Part shown: one piece after another, positions 25,401 to 33,303 of the stretch
How the letters are laid out: every line of letters begins with the position of its first letter
How positions within the stretch are numbered: the stretch's first letter is position 1
Assembly (NCBI RefSeq): GCF_036067295.1
Contig: NZ_CP107954.1
Span: forward strand, 1,674,001 to 1,738,000
DNA: 64,000 nucleotides
Direction: 5' to 3'
Origin: Kribbella sp. NBC_00382
Lineage (GTDB): Bacteria; Actinomycetota; Actinomycetes; Propionibacteriales; Kribbellaceae
Position numbers and translations under genes: made by a program
Notes under the pieces: model-generated
Databases searched by the model: none
The model's input: only the letters and a program-made list of their open reading frames with translations
What the model was told of the DNA's origin: nothing

Positions 25401-26399
25401 CTACGTGCCGCGGGTGGCGCGTTGGCGGCGGATCCAGATGAAGAGGACGATGCAAGGGATCAGCAGGCCGCCTAGGCCGAGGACGGCGAAGTCCCAGAAG
25501 GCGCCGACGTGGTCGACCAGCCAGCCGAAGTTCTGGCCGAAGAAGCCGGTCACGAAGGTCAGCGGCAGGAAGACGGTCGCGAGGATGGTGAGCTGCTCGA
25601 TGGTCGCGTTCTGCTGGACGCTGACCTTCGTCTGCTCCACCGAGATCACCGCCATGTTCGCCTCCAGCACGGTCGCGAGCAGGTCGCGTTGGGCGGCGAC
25701 CTCCTCGTTCACCAGCACGAGGTGGTCGTGGACGTCACGGAAGTACGGCAACAATCCGGTACTCCGCGCTCCGCGTTCGAGCGTCGCCAGTACTGCGAGC
25801 AGCGGGTGCACCGCACGGTAGAAGTCGGTCACCTCCCGCCGGAGGAAGTAGATCCGCTCGGTCGGCGCCACGGTTCCGGCGAACACGGTCCGCTCGACCT
25901 CCTCGATGTCGCGCTCGAGCTCGGCCACGACCGGCCCGTACGTGTCCACGACCTGGTCGAGGATTGCCCAGAGCACCGAGTTCGTCCCGTTCTCCAACAG
26001 CTCGGGGCGTTGCTCGAGCCGGGTCCGGGCGCCGTGCAGCTCGCTGGCGACCCCCTGCCGGACGGTGATCACGAACGACGGTCCGACGAACACGCTGACC
26101 TCACCGAAGTCGACTTCCTCGCGCTTGTCGTCGTACCGGGCTGTGCGCAGGATGACGAGCCGGATGTCGCCCTCGTACGGCTCGACCTTCGGCCGCAGAT
26201 GGAACGTCTGGGCGTCCTCGACAGCGAGCTCGTGCAGCCCGAAGTTCTTGCTGACCTGTGCCAGCTCCTCCGTCGACGGATCGAACAGCCCGAGCCAGAC
26301 GAACCCGCCCAGCCGGCAATGCGACGCGGCATCCTCCACCGACATCGCCCCGACGTGCTGCCGGCGGCCGTCCCGGTAATAAGCGCAGTCGATGATCAT
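25401..26399 (-). CDS. corA: CorA-family divalent metal transporter
   Basis: The 332-residue protein has an alpha/beta cytoplasmic funnel domain, a long stalk helix and two C-terminal membrane helices. The pore signature that is normally GMN reads GQN here (VTGFFGQNFGWL), followed by the second helix FAVLGLGGLLIPCIVLFIWI and a basic tail. CorA proteins form pentamers moving Mg2+, and GxN variants may prefer other cations, so magnesium specificity is not assured. Confidence 0.9.
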   Translation of the reverse strand: MIIDCAYYRDGRRQHVGAMSVEDAASHCRLGGFVWLGLFDPSTEELAQVSKNFGLHELAVEDAQTFHLRPKVEPYEGDIRLVILRTARYDDKREEVDFGEVSVFVGPSFVITVRQGVASELHGARTRLEQRPELLENGTNSVLWAILDQVVDTYGPVVAELERDIEEVERTVFAGTVAPTERIYFLRREVTDFYRAVHPLLAVLATLERGARSTGLLPYFRDVHDHLVLVNEEVAAQRDLLATVLEANMAVISVEQTKVSVQQNATIEQLTILATVFLPLTFVTGFFGQNFGWLVDHVGAFWDFAVLGLGGLLIPCIVLFIWIRRQRATRGT

Positions 26400-26498
26400 G
26401 CTCAGCTCCTCACTGTTCTCCTCCGATGGTGCTCGCCGGTACTACGCCTGCGGTACCCCCAGCCTTGGTGGCTCACGGCTCGGACGGAGGCAACTACA

Positions 26499-27725
26499 GT
26501 GAGGGCTGTGCTTGGCGAGCGGGTGGAATCCTGGGTGCGCTCGCATGAATTAGCTGTCGACGCGGCCTCGGCGGGGTTGCTGCTGAGCGGTTGCTTGCTC
26601 TTCGAGGTGATCGCCGGGAGTGACTGGGGATCCTTCGCGCTGACCGTGTTGCTGGTGGTGCCGCTGGTCGTGCGTCGGCGTTCTGCGGTTGTCTGTGCGG
26701 CTTTGGTGATGGCGGCTGCGCTGCTCCAGTGGTTGACGGTGCGCGACGGTGCTGGTGCGTTGCCTGCTGATGTCGCCGTACCGATGGCGGTCTACGCCCT
26801 GTCGGCGTACGGGCCGCTGTGGGCTGCGCGGGTGGGAGTCGGCTCGGGGCTGGTTGGTGCGGTACTGGGTGGGGTGTCGTGGCCGCAGTTGGCGGTCGGT
26901 GCGTCGGCGCATGTGCTGCTGGGTGCGTTCATCGCCAGCACGGTCCTGGCGGCGTGGGCGTTCGGTACGTTGCATCGCGTGCGGTTGGAGCAGTTGGCAG
27001 CGCGGGACCGGCTGGCGGTACTGGCCGAGCGCAACCGAATCGCCCGGGAGATGCATGACGTGGTGGCGCACTCCCTCGCAGTACTGATCGCGCAGGCCGA
27101 CGGTGGTCGCTACGCCGCCGCCCGCTCCCCCGAGGCCGGTACCGCAGCCCTCACCACAATCGCCACCTACGCCCGCCAAGCCCTAACAGAAACCCGCCAC
27201 ATCCTCGGCGTACTACGAGACGCCCCGACCCCGGCTACCCCGCCCCCTCCCGGCCCCGGCCTAGCCGACATCCCCGCCCTCATCACCCAACTCCAAACCA
27301 GCGGCCTGCCCGTCACCCTCACCATGCCAGTGGACCCACCCGCCGCCGTCACCAAGCCCGGCCTAGAACTAGCCGCCTACCGAATAGTCCAGGAAGCCCT
27401 GACCAACGTGATGAAGCACGCAGCCTCCACCGCCCACGCAGAGGTCTCCCTCCACTGGATCTCCGGCGAACTACAGCTCACCATCACCAACGACGCCGCT
27501 CGGACGTCATCCGTCTCCGAGACGCCAACTACCAATGCGGCGCCGGTGCCCGGAGCTGACCCCGACGGGTGGGCCGGAGTGCGCGGTTCCGCGGGCAGCC
27601 GGACCGGCCGGGGCGGGTATGGGTTGGTTGGAGTGCGGGAGCGGGCTGAGGCATACGGCGGGACAGTGGAAGCTGGGCCGCGGGCCGAAGGTGGCTGGCG
27701 CTTGGAGGTGCGACTTCCGTGGTGA
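26499..27725 (+). CDS. NarL-type sensor histidine kinase
   Basis: The 408-residue kinase starts at a GTG eight bases after GGAGG. Residues 15-155 hold four to five membrane helices, then the HisKA_3 domain with RNRIAREMHDVVAHSLAVLI (phosphorylated His), the linker, and an ATPase domain with IVQEALTNVMKHA and GYGLVGVRERAEAYGG. It pairs with the LuxR-type regulator whose start overlaps its stop. The signal is unknown. Confidence 0.92.
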   Translation: MRAVLGERVESWVRSHELAVDAASAGLLLSGCLLFEVIAGSDWGSFALTVLLVVPLVVRRRSAVVCAALVMAAALLQWLTVRDGAGALPADVAVPMAVYALSAYGPLWAARVGVGSGLVGAVLGGVSWPQLAVGASAHVLLGAFIASTVLAAWAFGTLHRVRLEQLAARDRLAVLAERNRIAREMHDVVAHSLAVLIAQADGGRYAAARSPEAGTAALTTIATYARQALTETRHILGVLRDAPTPATPPPPGPGLADIPALITQLQTSGLPVTLTMPVDPPAAVTKPGLELAAYRIVQEALTNVMKHAASTAHAEVSLHWISGELQLTITNDAARTSSVSETPTTNAAPVPGADPDGWAGVRGSAGSRTGRGGYGLVGVRERAEAYGGTVEAGPRAEGGWRLEVRLPW

Positions 27726-28381
27726 CGCCGATTCGGGTGTTGCTGGTGGAGGATCAGGGGTTGGTGCGGGCTGGGTTCCGGATGGTGGTTGAGTCGCAGG
27801 ATGACCTCACCGTGGTGGGGGAAGCCGGCGACGGGCTCAGTGCGGTGCGGGAGGCTGAGCGGTTGGGGCCGGATGTGGTGGTGATGGATGTTCGGATGCC
27901 GGGGATCGACGGGGTTGAGGCGACTCGGCGTACGGTCGCGTTGGAGTGCTCGCCTCGGGTGATCATGCTGACCACGTACGACCTGGATGAGTACGCGCTG
28001 GCAGCGATCCGCGCCGGCGCCAGTGGGTTCTTGCTCAAGGATGCGCCGCCGGAAGAGATGCTCGCGGCGATCCGGACCGTACATGCCGGTGATGCAGTAC
28101 TGGCCGCATCCACCACCCGGCGACTGCTCGAACACCTTGCACCTGGGGAGGACGCGGCCGCAGTACAGGCTGTTGCAGCACTGACCGAGCGGGAGCGAGA
28201 GGTGCTGATCGCGATCGCCCGCGGCCGGTCGAATGCCGAGATCGCCGAACAGCTGACCGTCTCGCCCGGCACCGTGAAGACCCATGTCAGCAACCTCCTC
28301 GCCAAGCTCGGAATCAGGGACCGAGTCCAAGCGGTAGTAGTCGCCTACGAGGCCGGCCTGGTCCGCCCAGGCCGGCCCTGA
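27719..28381 (+). CDS. NarL/LuxR-family response regulator
   Basis: The 220-residue protein has a receiver (VLLVEDQGLVRAGFRMVVES, phospho-Asp in DVVVMDVRMPG, LLKDAPPE lysine) and a C-terminal LuxR HTH (LTEREREVLIAIARGRSNAE, IAEQLTVSPGTVKTHVSNLL). It starts at tandem GTG codons overlapping the kinase stop; the first is nearer the ideal distance from GGAGG. Output partner of the upstream kinase. Confidence 0.93.
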   Translation: MVTPIRVLLVEDQGLVRAGFRMVVESQDDLTVVGEAGDGLSAVREAERLGPDVVVMDVRMPGIDGVEATRRTVALECSPRVIMLTTYDLDEYALAAIRAGASGFLLKDAPPEEMLAAIRTVHAGDAVLAASTTRRLLEHLAPGEDAAAVQAVAALTEREREVLIAIARGRSNAEIAEQLTVSPGTVKTHVSNLLAKLGIRDRVQAVVVAYEAGLVRPGRP

Positions 28382-28386
28382 CCCTG

Positions 28387-29901
28387 TTAAGCAGGCGGAC
28401 AGGTGAGGTCGTTCCGTGGCAGCTTGCCTTCGGCGAGGTAGCGGTTGACGGTGTCGTCTACGCAGGAGCTGTAGGGGAAGACGCCGTGGCGGTAGGCGCC
28501 GGTGACCGTTAGTTGGCGGGAGCCTTTGAGTGCTCGGTGCATGGCGACCTGTCCGGCGTACGGCGTGGCAGGGTCGCCGCTGGCGCTCACTATCAAGGCC
28601 GGCCGGTTGTTGTCGATCACCGTCGGCTGCTCCACCGGAGAGGTCGGCCAGAACGCGCACGGGGTGATGTGCCGAGCCAACGGCCCGTACAGCGGCTCAG
28701 CAGCGAGATGCGCCTGGATATCCCGGTAGTAGACCTCCGGATCGCGAGGTGCCGCCCGATCCGCGCACTGGTTGGCATTGGTAGCGCTGAAGCCGAACTC
28801 AGGAATCACGTCACCCAGCTCGTACAGCCCGAACCGCTCCTCCTGCATCGCGGTCGGCGTGACCACCAACCCATCAGCCGCATCCCGCAGTACCCGAACC
28901 TGCGCGCTGAACTCGCCATACAGCTCATCCGTATCAACCACAGTCAGCAACAGCCCCGGAAGCATCCCCGCATCAACCCGATGCGTACCAACCTGCAGCG
29001 GCCGCCGCTTAGCCACCGCCGCGATGTGATCGACCGCCGCAAGCACCCGCGCTTTGGTAGTACCAAGCCCGTACTTCGTATTGCGACGCGCAACCCAACT
29101 CGCCCAATCGGCCAGCGCGCCGGCGTCCGCGGACGCCGTCTCACGAGTCCACCGCGGCCCGTAGGAGTCCGGCCCGTGCGAACTGTCGAGGACGAATCGG
29201 TCGCTGCGGCCGGGGAACAGCTGGAGGTAGACGGCACCGAGATATGTGCCATATGACCAACCCAGGAAGGAGATCCGCTGCTCGCCGAGCGCCGCGCGGA
29301 CTCGGTCCATGTCGCGGGCGGTGTTGCGGGTGGATGCGAAGGGGAGCACATCGGCGTACGGGGCACAGCGGTCGGCGAGGTCCTTCGCGAGGGCGACGCT
29401 GCGCTTGAACGAGGCGCGATCGGGGGTGCCGAACTGGACGAGGTTCAGGTAGCGGTCGGTCGGCCAGTTGCATTCGAGCGGGGTGCTGCGACCGAAGAAG
29501 CGCGGGTCGATGCCGACGAGGTCGAAGGTCGCGGCGACCTGCGGGGAGGCGTCGAGGAAAGCGTTCACTCCCTGCCGTGAGGCTTCGGGGCCGCCGACAT
29601 TGACGACAAGGGTGCCTTGGCGATGCTTCGTGTCGGTCGCGAGCCGGCGGGCGATGGCGACGGTGATCTGCCGGCCGGCCGGATGGCTGTAGTCGAGTGG
29701 AACCTGCAACTCCGCGCACTGCGCGCCCACCGCATCCAGCCGCTGGCCAGTCTCGTCGGCAGGGCCGGTGCTGCACACATGCCAGCCAAGCTTCGGCGCC
29801 GCCGTGACTGCGGAGGCCGCTACGGCGGTGTTTGTCGCGACGGAAGTCGCGGCGGTGATGGTCAAGGTTGCGGCGAGGGCCGCTGCCAGGGGTTTTTGCA
29901 T
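28387..29901 (-). CDS. Secreted alpha/beta hydrolase (TAP/Slp type)
   Basis: The 504-residue protein has a signal peptide (MQKPLAAALAATLTITAATS) and the domain order of Streptomyces tripeptidyl aminopeptidase-like hydrolases: CAELQVPLDYSHPAGRQITV, an oxyanion region that reads LVVNVGGPEAS instead of NPGGPGGSG, the nucleophile Ser216 in FLGWSYGTYLG, and a C-terminal TAP segment (PALIVSASGDPATPYAGQVA, SRQLTVTGAYRHGVFP with the catalytic His). It probably cleaves N-terminal peptides or esters outside the cell. The changed oxyanion loop may alter specificity. Confidence 0.88.
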   Translation of the reverse strand: MQKPLAAALAATLTITAATSVATNTAVAASAVTAAPKLGWHVCSTGPADETGQRLDAVGAQCAELQVPLDYSHPAGRQITVAIARRLATDTKHRQGTLVVNVGGPEASRQGVNAFLDASPQVAATFDLVGIDPRFFGRSTPLECNWPTDRYLNLVQFGTPDRASFKRSVALAKDLADRCAPYADVLPFASTRNTARDMDRVRAALGEQRISFLGWSYGTYLGAVYLQLFPGRSDRFVLDSSHGPDSYGPRWTRETASADAGALADWASWVARRNTKYGLGTTKARVLAAVDHIAAVAKRRPLQVGTHRVDAGMLPGLLLTVVDTDELYGEFSAQVRVLRDAADGLVVTPTAMQEERFGLYELGDVIPEFGFSATNANQCADRAAPRDPEVYYRDIQAHLAAEPLYGPLARHITPCAFWPTSPVEQPTVIDNNRPALIVSASGDPATPYAGQVAMHRALKGSRQLTVTGAYRHGVFPYSSCVDDTVNRYLAEGKLPRNDLTCPPA

Positions 29902-30056
29902 ACCCGAGAACCTAGGAATCCGGGGTGGTCGCGCACATCGCGCCGCGGGACGACCTTCTGGCGGCCGTTCTCTGCCGTCCGGGGGATGGGCCGTCCGTCT
30001 CACGGCAGAGGCGGCGAAATAGGGTTGGCGCACGTCCTCGACCCGCGGGAGTTCCG

Positions 30057-31028
30057 ATGTCACGTCCGACTGTGCTGATGCCCGGCCCGATGAACGAGAC
30101 CGTGCTGACCGGGACCGCGGAGCAGTTCGACGTGATCCGGTTGTGGGAGGCGGACGATCCGGAGGCAGTACTGGCCGAGCGGGCCAAGGACATCACCGCC
30201 GTCGCGACCGGTGGTACAGCGATCGACGGCGCGTTCCTCGACCGGCTGCCCGCGGTGCGGATCGTCGCGAGCTTCGGCGTCGGGTACGACAAGATCGACG
30301 CGGCAGCGGCTGCGGAACGTGGGGTGATCGTCACCAACACCCCCGGCGTACTGGACGACGAGGTCGCCGACACCGCTATGGGCCTGCTGCTGATGACGGC
30401 CCGCGAACTCTCCCGCGCCGAGCGCTATCTCCGCGCCGGCTCGTGGCCCGACGGCGCCTATCCGTTGACCAAGGCAACCTTGAACGGCCGCACGATGGGC
30501 ATCCTCGGCCTCGGCCGGATCGGCGAGGCGATCGCGAAGCGGGCCCAGGCGTTCGGCATCTCCATCGCGTACCACAACCGCCACCGCAAAGACGTTGCCT
30601 ACAGCTACTACCCGACCCTGCTGGAATTGGCCGCCGCCGTAGACATCCTGATGATCGTCATCCCCGGCGGCGACGAAACCCGCCACCTGGTCAACGCCGA
30701 GATCCTCCAGGCCCTGGGCCCCGACGGCATCCTCATCAACGTCGCCCGCGGCACCGTCGTAGACGAAGAAGCTCTCGCAGAAGCCCTACGCACCAACACA
30801 ATCCTCAGCGCCGGCCTAGACGTCTTCGAACACGAACCCCAGGTCCACCCAGCCCTCCTGGACCTCCCCAACGCAGTCCTGCTCCCCCACGTAGGCTCCG
30901 CCACCATCCCCACCCGCAACGCCATGGGCCAACTCGTCATCGACAACCTCACCAACTGGTTCACCCACGGCACCCCGCTCACCCCTGTCCAGGAATCCGC
31001 CGATCTGGTACGAAAGCTGGGTGGCTGA
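30057..31028 (+). CDS. D-isomer specific 2-hydroxyacid dehydrogenase
   Basis: The 323-residue protein has the N-terminal substrate domain and the NAD(P) domain with GILGLGRIGEAIAKRAQAFG (GxGxxG), NVARGTVVDEEALAEAL (Arg), DVFEHEPQVHPALLDLPNAV (Glu) and LLPHVGSATIPTRNAMGQLV (His), the full catalytic set of GhrB/glyoxylate-reductase-like enzymes. It interconverts 2-oxo and 2-hydroxy acids. The ATG with GGGAG six bases upstream was chosen. It overlaps the YjbR gene by eight bases. Confidence 0.93.
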   Translation: MSRPTVLMPGPMNETVLTGTAEQFDVIRLWEADDPEAVLAERAKDITAVATGGTAIDGAFLDRLPAVRIVASFGVGYDKIDAAAAAERGVIVTNTPGVLDDEVADTAMGLLLMTARELSRAERYLRAGSWPDGAYPLTKATLNGRTMGILGLGRIGEAIAKRAQAFGISIAYHNRHRKDVAYSYYPTLLELAAAVDILMIVIPGGDETRHLVNAEILQALGPDGILINVARGTVVDEEALAEALRTNTILSAGLDVFEHEPQVHPALLDLPNAVLLPHVGSATIPTRNAMGQLVIDNLTNWFTHGTPLTPVQESADLVRKLGG

Positions 31029-31398
31029 CCAGGACGACGTACGCCGGATCGCACTGGCACTCCCAGAGGTCCGCGAGAGCGACGACACCTTCGCCTTCTC
31101 CGTGCCCAACAAAGGCAAGGACAAGGGCATCGCCTGGATCTGGATGCGCCGCGACGCCCCGAAGCAGCCGCGCATCCCCGAACCCGAAGTACTCGCGATC
31201 CGCGTCAACGGCAACACCGAGAAACAGGCCCTCCTGGCCGCCGACCCCACCAAGTTCTTCACCGAACCCCACTACAACGGCTTCCCCGCCATCCTGGTCC
31301 GCCTCCCCACCATCACCCCCGAAGAACTAACAGAACTCCTCACCGAAGCCTGGCGAACCCAAGCCCCGAAAGCCCTGGTCAAAGCCTTCGACGCCTAG
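31021..31398 (+). CDS. MmcQ/YjbR-family DNA-binding-fold protein
   Basis: The 125-residue protein starts with a GTG inside the previous gene and has the MmcQ/YjbR pattern: VRRIALALPEVRES, FAFSVPNKGKDKGIAWIWM, a FFTEPHYNGFPAILVRLPTI core and a C-terminal LLTEAWRTQAPKALVKAF. The family has a CyaY-like fold and no firm function. Coupled translation suggests a link to the dehydrogenase upstream. Confidence 0.88.
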   Translation: MADQDDVRRIALALPEVRESDDTFAFSVPNKGKDKGIAWIWMRRDAPKQPRIPEPEVLAIRVNGNTEKQALLAADPTKFFTEPHYNGFPAILVRLPTITPEELTELLTEAWRTQAPKALVKAFDA

Positions 31399-31404
31399 CC
31401 CCGC

Positions 31405-31914
31405 CTACTCGTCGGGCAGGTCCCAGATCCTGGCGGTGGACCAGGCGTATTCCCAGGCTTGGATGTCTGGGGGGTCTATGCCGAAGCCGGTGAGGATGGC
31501 GCAGATCTGTTCGCGGTGGTGGTTGGCGTGATTCAGGGACTGGGCGATGAAGATGCCGGCGTGGCAGGCGCGGGTGCCGTTGTCGACGATGATGACTCGC
31601 TCGACGTCGATCGGTTTGGTGAGGACGTCTTCCCAGAGGAGGCGGGCTTCCTCGGCCCACTCGGCGAGGGTGGCGAAGTCGGCGTCCGGTTTGCTGCCGT
31701 CGGCCCACGGGAGCAGGTCGCTGTCCGCCAGCCGGCGCAGGTAGCTGCCGTCGCAGGTGACGATGTGGTGCAGCGTCGCGAGGATGCCGCCGAAGGTGCC
31801 GACGCCGGTCACCTCGAGCTGCTCCGCGGTGAAGTTCTGATCCCGGCAGAACGCGATCAGCTGCGCGGTCGCCCAGTTGTTGTGCCGTACCGCGTCGAAG
31901 AGCACCTCGTTCAC
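31405..31914 (-). CDS. DinB-family protein
   Basis: The 169-residue four-helix protein has the DinB metal-site pattern: His in ILATLHHIVTCDGSYLRRLA and the paired histidines in SLNHANHHREQICAILTGFG. Such proteins are often mycothiol- or bacillithiol-dependent S-transferases. Two bases separate it from the stop of the alpha/beta hydrolase upstream, so they are probably co-transcribed. Confidence 0.88.
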   Translation of the reverse strand: MNEVLFDAVRHNNWATAQLIAFCRDQNFTAEQLEVTGVGTFGGILATLHHIVTCDGSYLRRLADSDLLPWADGSKPDADFATLAEWAEEARLLWEDVLTKPIDVERVIIVDNGTRACHAGIFIAQSLNHANHHREQICAILTGFGIDPPDIQAWEYAWSTARIWDLPDE

Positions 31915-31916
31915 GG

Positions 31917-32801
31917 CTACTCCAATCTGCCGAGCACCTCGTCCCAGTGGTTGTGCAGACTACCGAGATGCCCCTCCCCCGGACGAACGATTAACGCGGC
32001 CTCCGGGATTCGTTCGGCGAGCCACTCACCGTTGCGCACCGACGCATTGGCGTCGAGTTCGCCGTACCAGAGACTCACCGGGCAGCTGATCGCCCCAGGC
32101 CGGAAATCCCAACGCCTGAAGGAGATCGCGGCATCGCGCAGATAGCCGGCCGTGTTCACCAGCGCCTCCCGAGTGGCTGCGGCGATCTCCGCAGCAGTCT
32201 GCCGACGGACAACCTCAGCATCGAGCGGCCCCAACCCAGCACAGAACCGCCCAGCCAGCGCGTCGTCATCCGGATCCCCAGGCGCGAGCGTCTCGACGTA
32301 CACCTCGAACTCCGGCCGCATCAGTTCAACCCCCGTCTCCACCGGAAGCTCCGCCAGCGCCTCGAAGAAGTCCTTCTGCTCCGTCGTGAGATCGTCCCGG
32401 TGGTACGGCGGATCAAGAGCCGGCACCTCAGCCGGACTCGCCACCACCCCCACCGCCGTCACCCGCTCCGGATGCCTCGCGGCGCACGCCAGCGCATACG
32501 GCCCACCGATAGACATCCCCAGTACGCCGTACCGCCCGACGCCCAGCAAGTCAGCCACAGCCGCGACATCATCCGCCACGGACAAATGGCTCGACGCAGC
32601 CTCTGTCGACAACCCGTACCCCGGCCGGTTGACCGCGATCAACCGCACGCCCGTACGCCGGGCCGCCACGTCCCCGCAGTACGCCGCGTGCCGTGTGTCC
32701 GGGCACCCGTGCAGGAAGAAGACGACCCGCCCATCCGGGTCGCCGCCGCACCAGTACTGCGCCTGCCGTCCATCGGGCAGGCGCAGCAGCTCCGTCGTCA
32801 G
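31917..32801 (-). CDS. Alpha/beta hydrolase, probable CTG start
   Basis: The frame has the nucleophile elbow GVLGMSIGGPYALA, the lid, and the C-terminal Asp and His (WYGELDANA, RPGEGHLGSL). The oxyanion strand VVFFLHGCPDTRHAAYCG lies upstream of the first ATG/GTG/TTG in frame (GTG 32669), which would delete it. Between the preceding in-frame stop and that GTG the only start-like codon at the right place is CTG at 32801, one base after the VOC stop. I therefore annotate 294 residues with a CTG start and coupled translation; a sequencing error is the alternative. Confidence 0.7.
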   Translation of the reverse strand: MTTELLRLPDGRQAQYWCGGDPDGRVVFFLHGCPDTRHAAYCGDVAARRTGVRLIAVNRPGYGLSTEAASSHLSVADDVAAVADLLGVGRYGVLGMSIGGPYALACAARHPERVTAVGVVASPAEVPALDPPYHRDDLTTEQKDFFEALAELPVETGVELMRPEFEVYVETLAPGDPDDDALAGRFCAGLGPLDAEVVRRQTAAEIAAATREALVNTAGYLRDAAISFRRWDFRPGAISCPVSLWYGELDANASVRNGEWLAERIPEAALIVRPGEGHLGSLHNHWDEVLGRLE

Positions 32802-32802
32802 C

Positions 32803-33216
32803 TCAGCCCTGTGGTTGGCCGATGTTGATCATCCAGGAGACCCCGAACTTGTCGGCGACCATGCCGAACTCGTCGCCCCACATCTGCTTCTCCAGCGGCA
32901 TCGTCACCGTGCCGCCCTCGGCGAGCTTGTCGAAGAGCCCGTGCAGCTCGGCACTGTCGTCACCACTCAGGCTGACCGAGATGTTGTTGCCCGGCTGGAA
33001 GTCCAGATGCGACGGAGTGTCCGATCCCATCAGCGTGTAGCCCTGCGGCGTCTCCAGCATCGCGTGCATGATCTTGTCGGCGTCCGGAACGTCCGACGCC
33101 CCGAACTCGCCGAACGTGTTGAGCGCCAGCTCGCCGCCGAAGACCTCCTTGTAGAACTCGAAGGCCTGCCGCGCGTCCCCGTTGAAGCCGATGTACGGAT
33201 TGAGTCGTGATGCCAT
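32803..33216 (-). CDS. VOC-family (PhnB-like) protein
   Basis: The 137-residue protein begins MASRLNPYIGFNGDARQAFE with the FYKEVFGGEL signature of PhnB-like VOC proteins and ends with FGMVADKFGVSWMINI. The fold is a paired beta-alpha-beta-beta-beta unit that may bind a metal or drug. The start was placed at the ATG with a GAGGGG ribosome site. It probably heads an operon with the hydrolase and DinB genes. Confidence 0.9.
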   Translation of the reverse strand: MASRLNPYIGFNGDARQAFEFYKEVFGGELALNTFGEFGASDVPDADKIMHAMLETPQGYTLMGSDTPSHLDFQPGNNISVSLSGDDSAELHGLFDKLAEGGTVTMPLEKQMWGDEFGMVADKFGVSWMINIGQPQG

Positions 33217-33303
33217 CAGTCTGCCCCTCTTGCCCGAATTTCCCCTGACCGCTCGCACACTAGACCCACCCCCGGACAGTTTTCGAGATCTCCGCCCGGA
33301 CCG

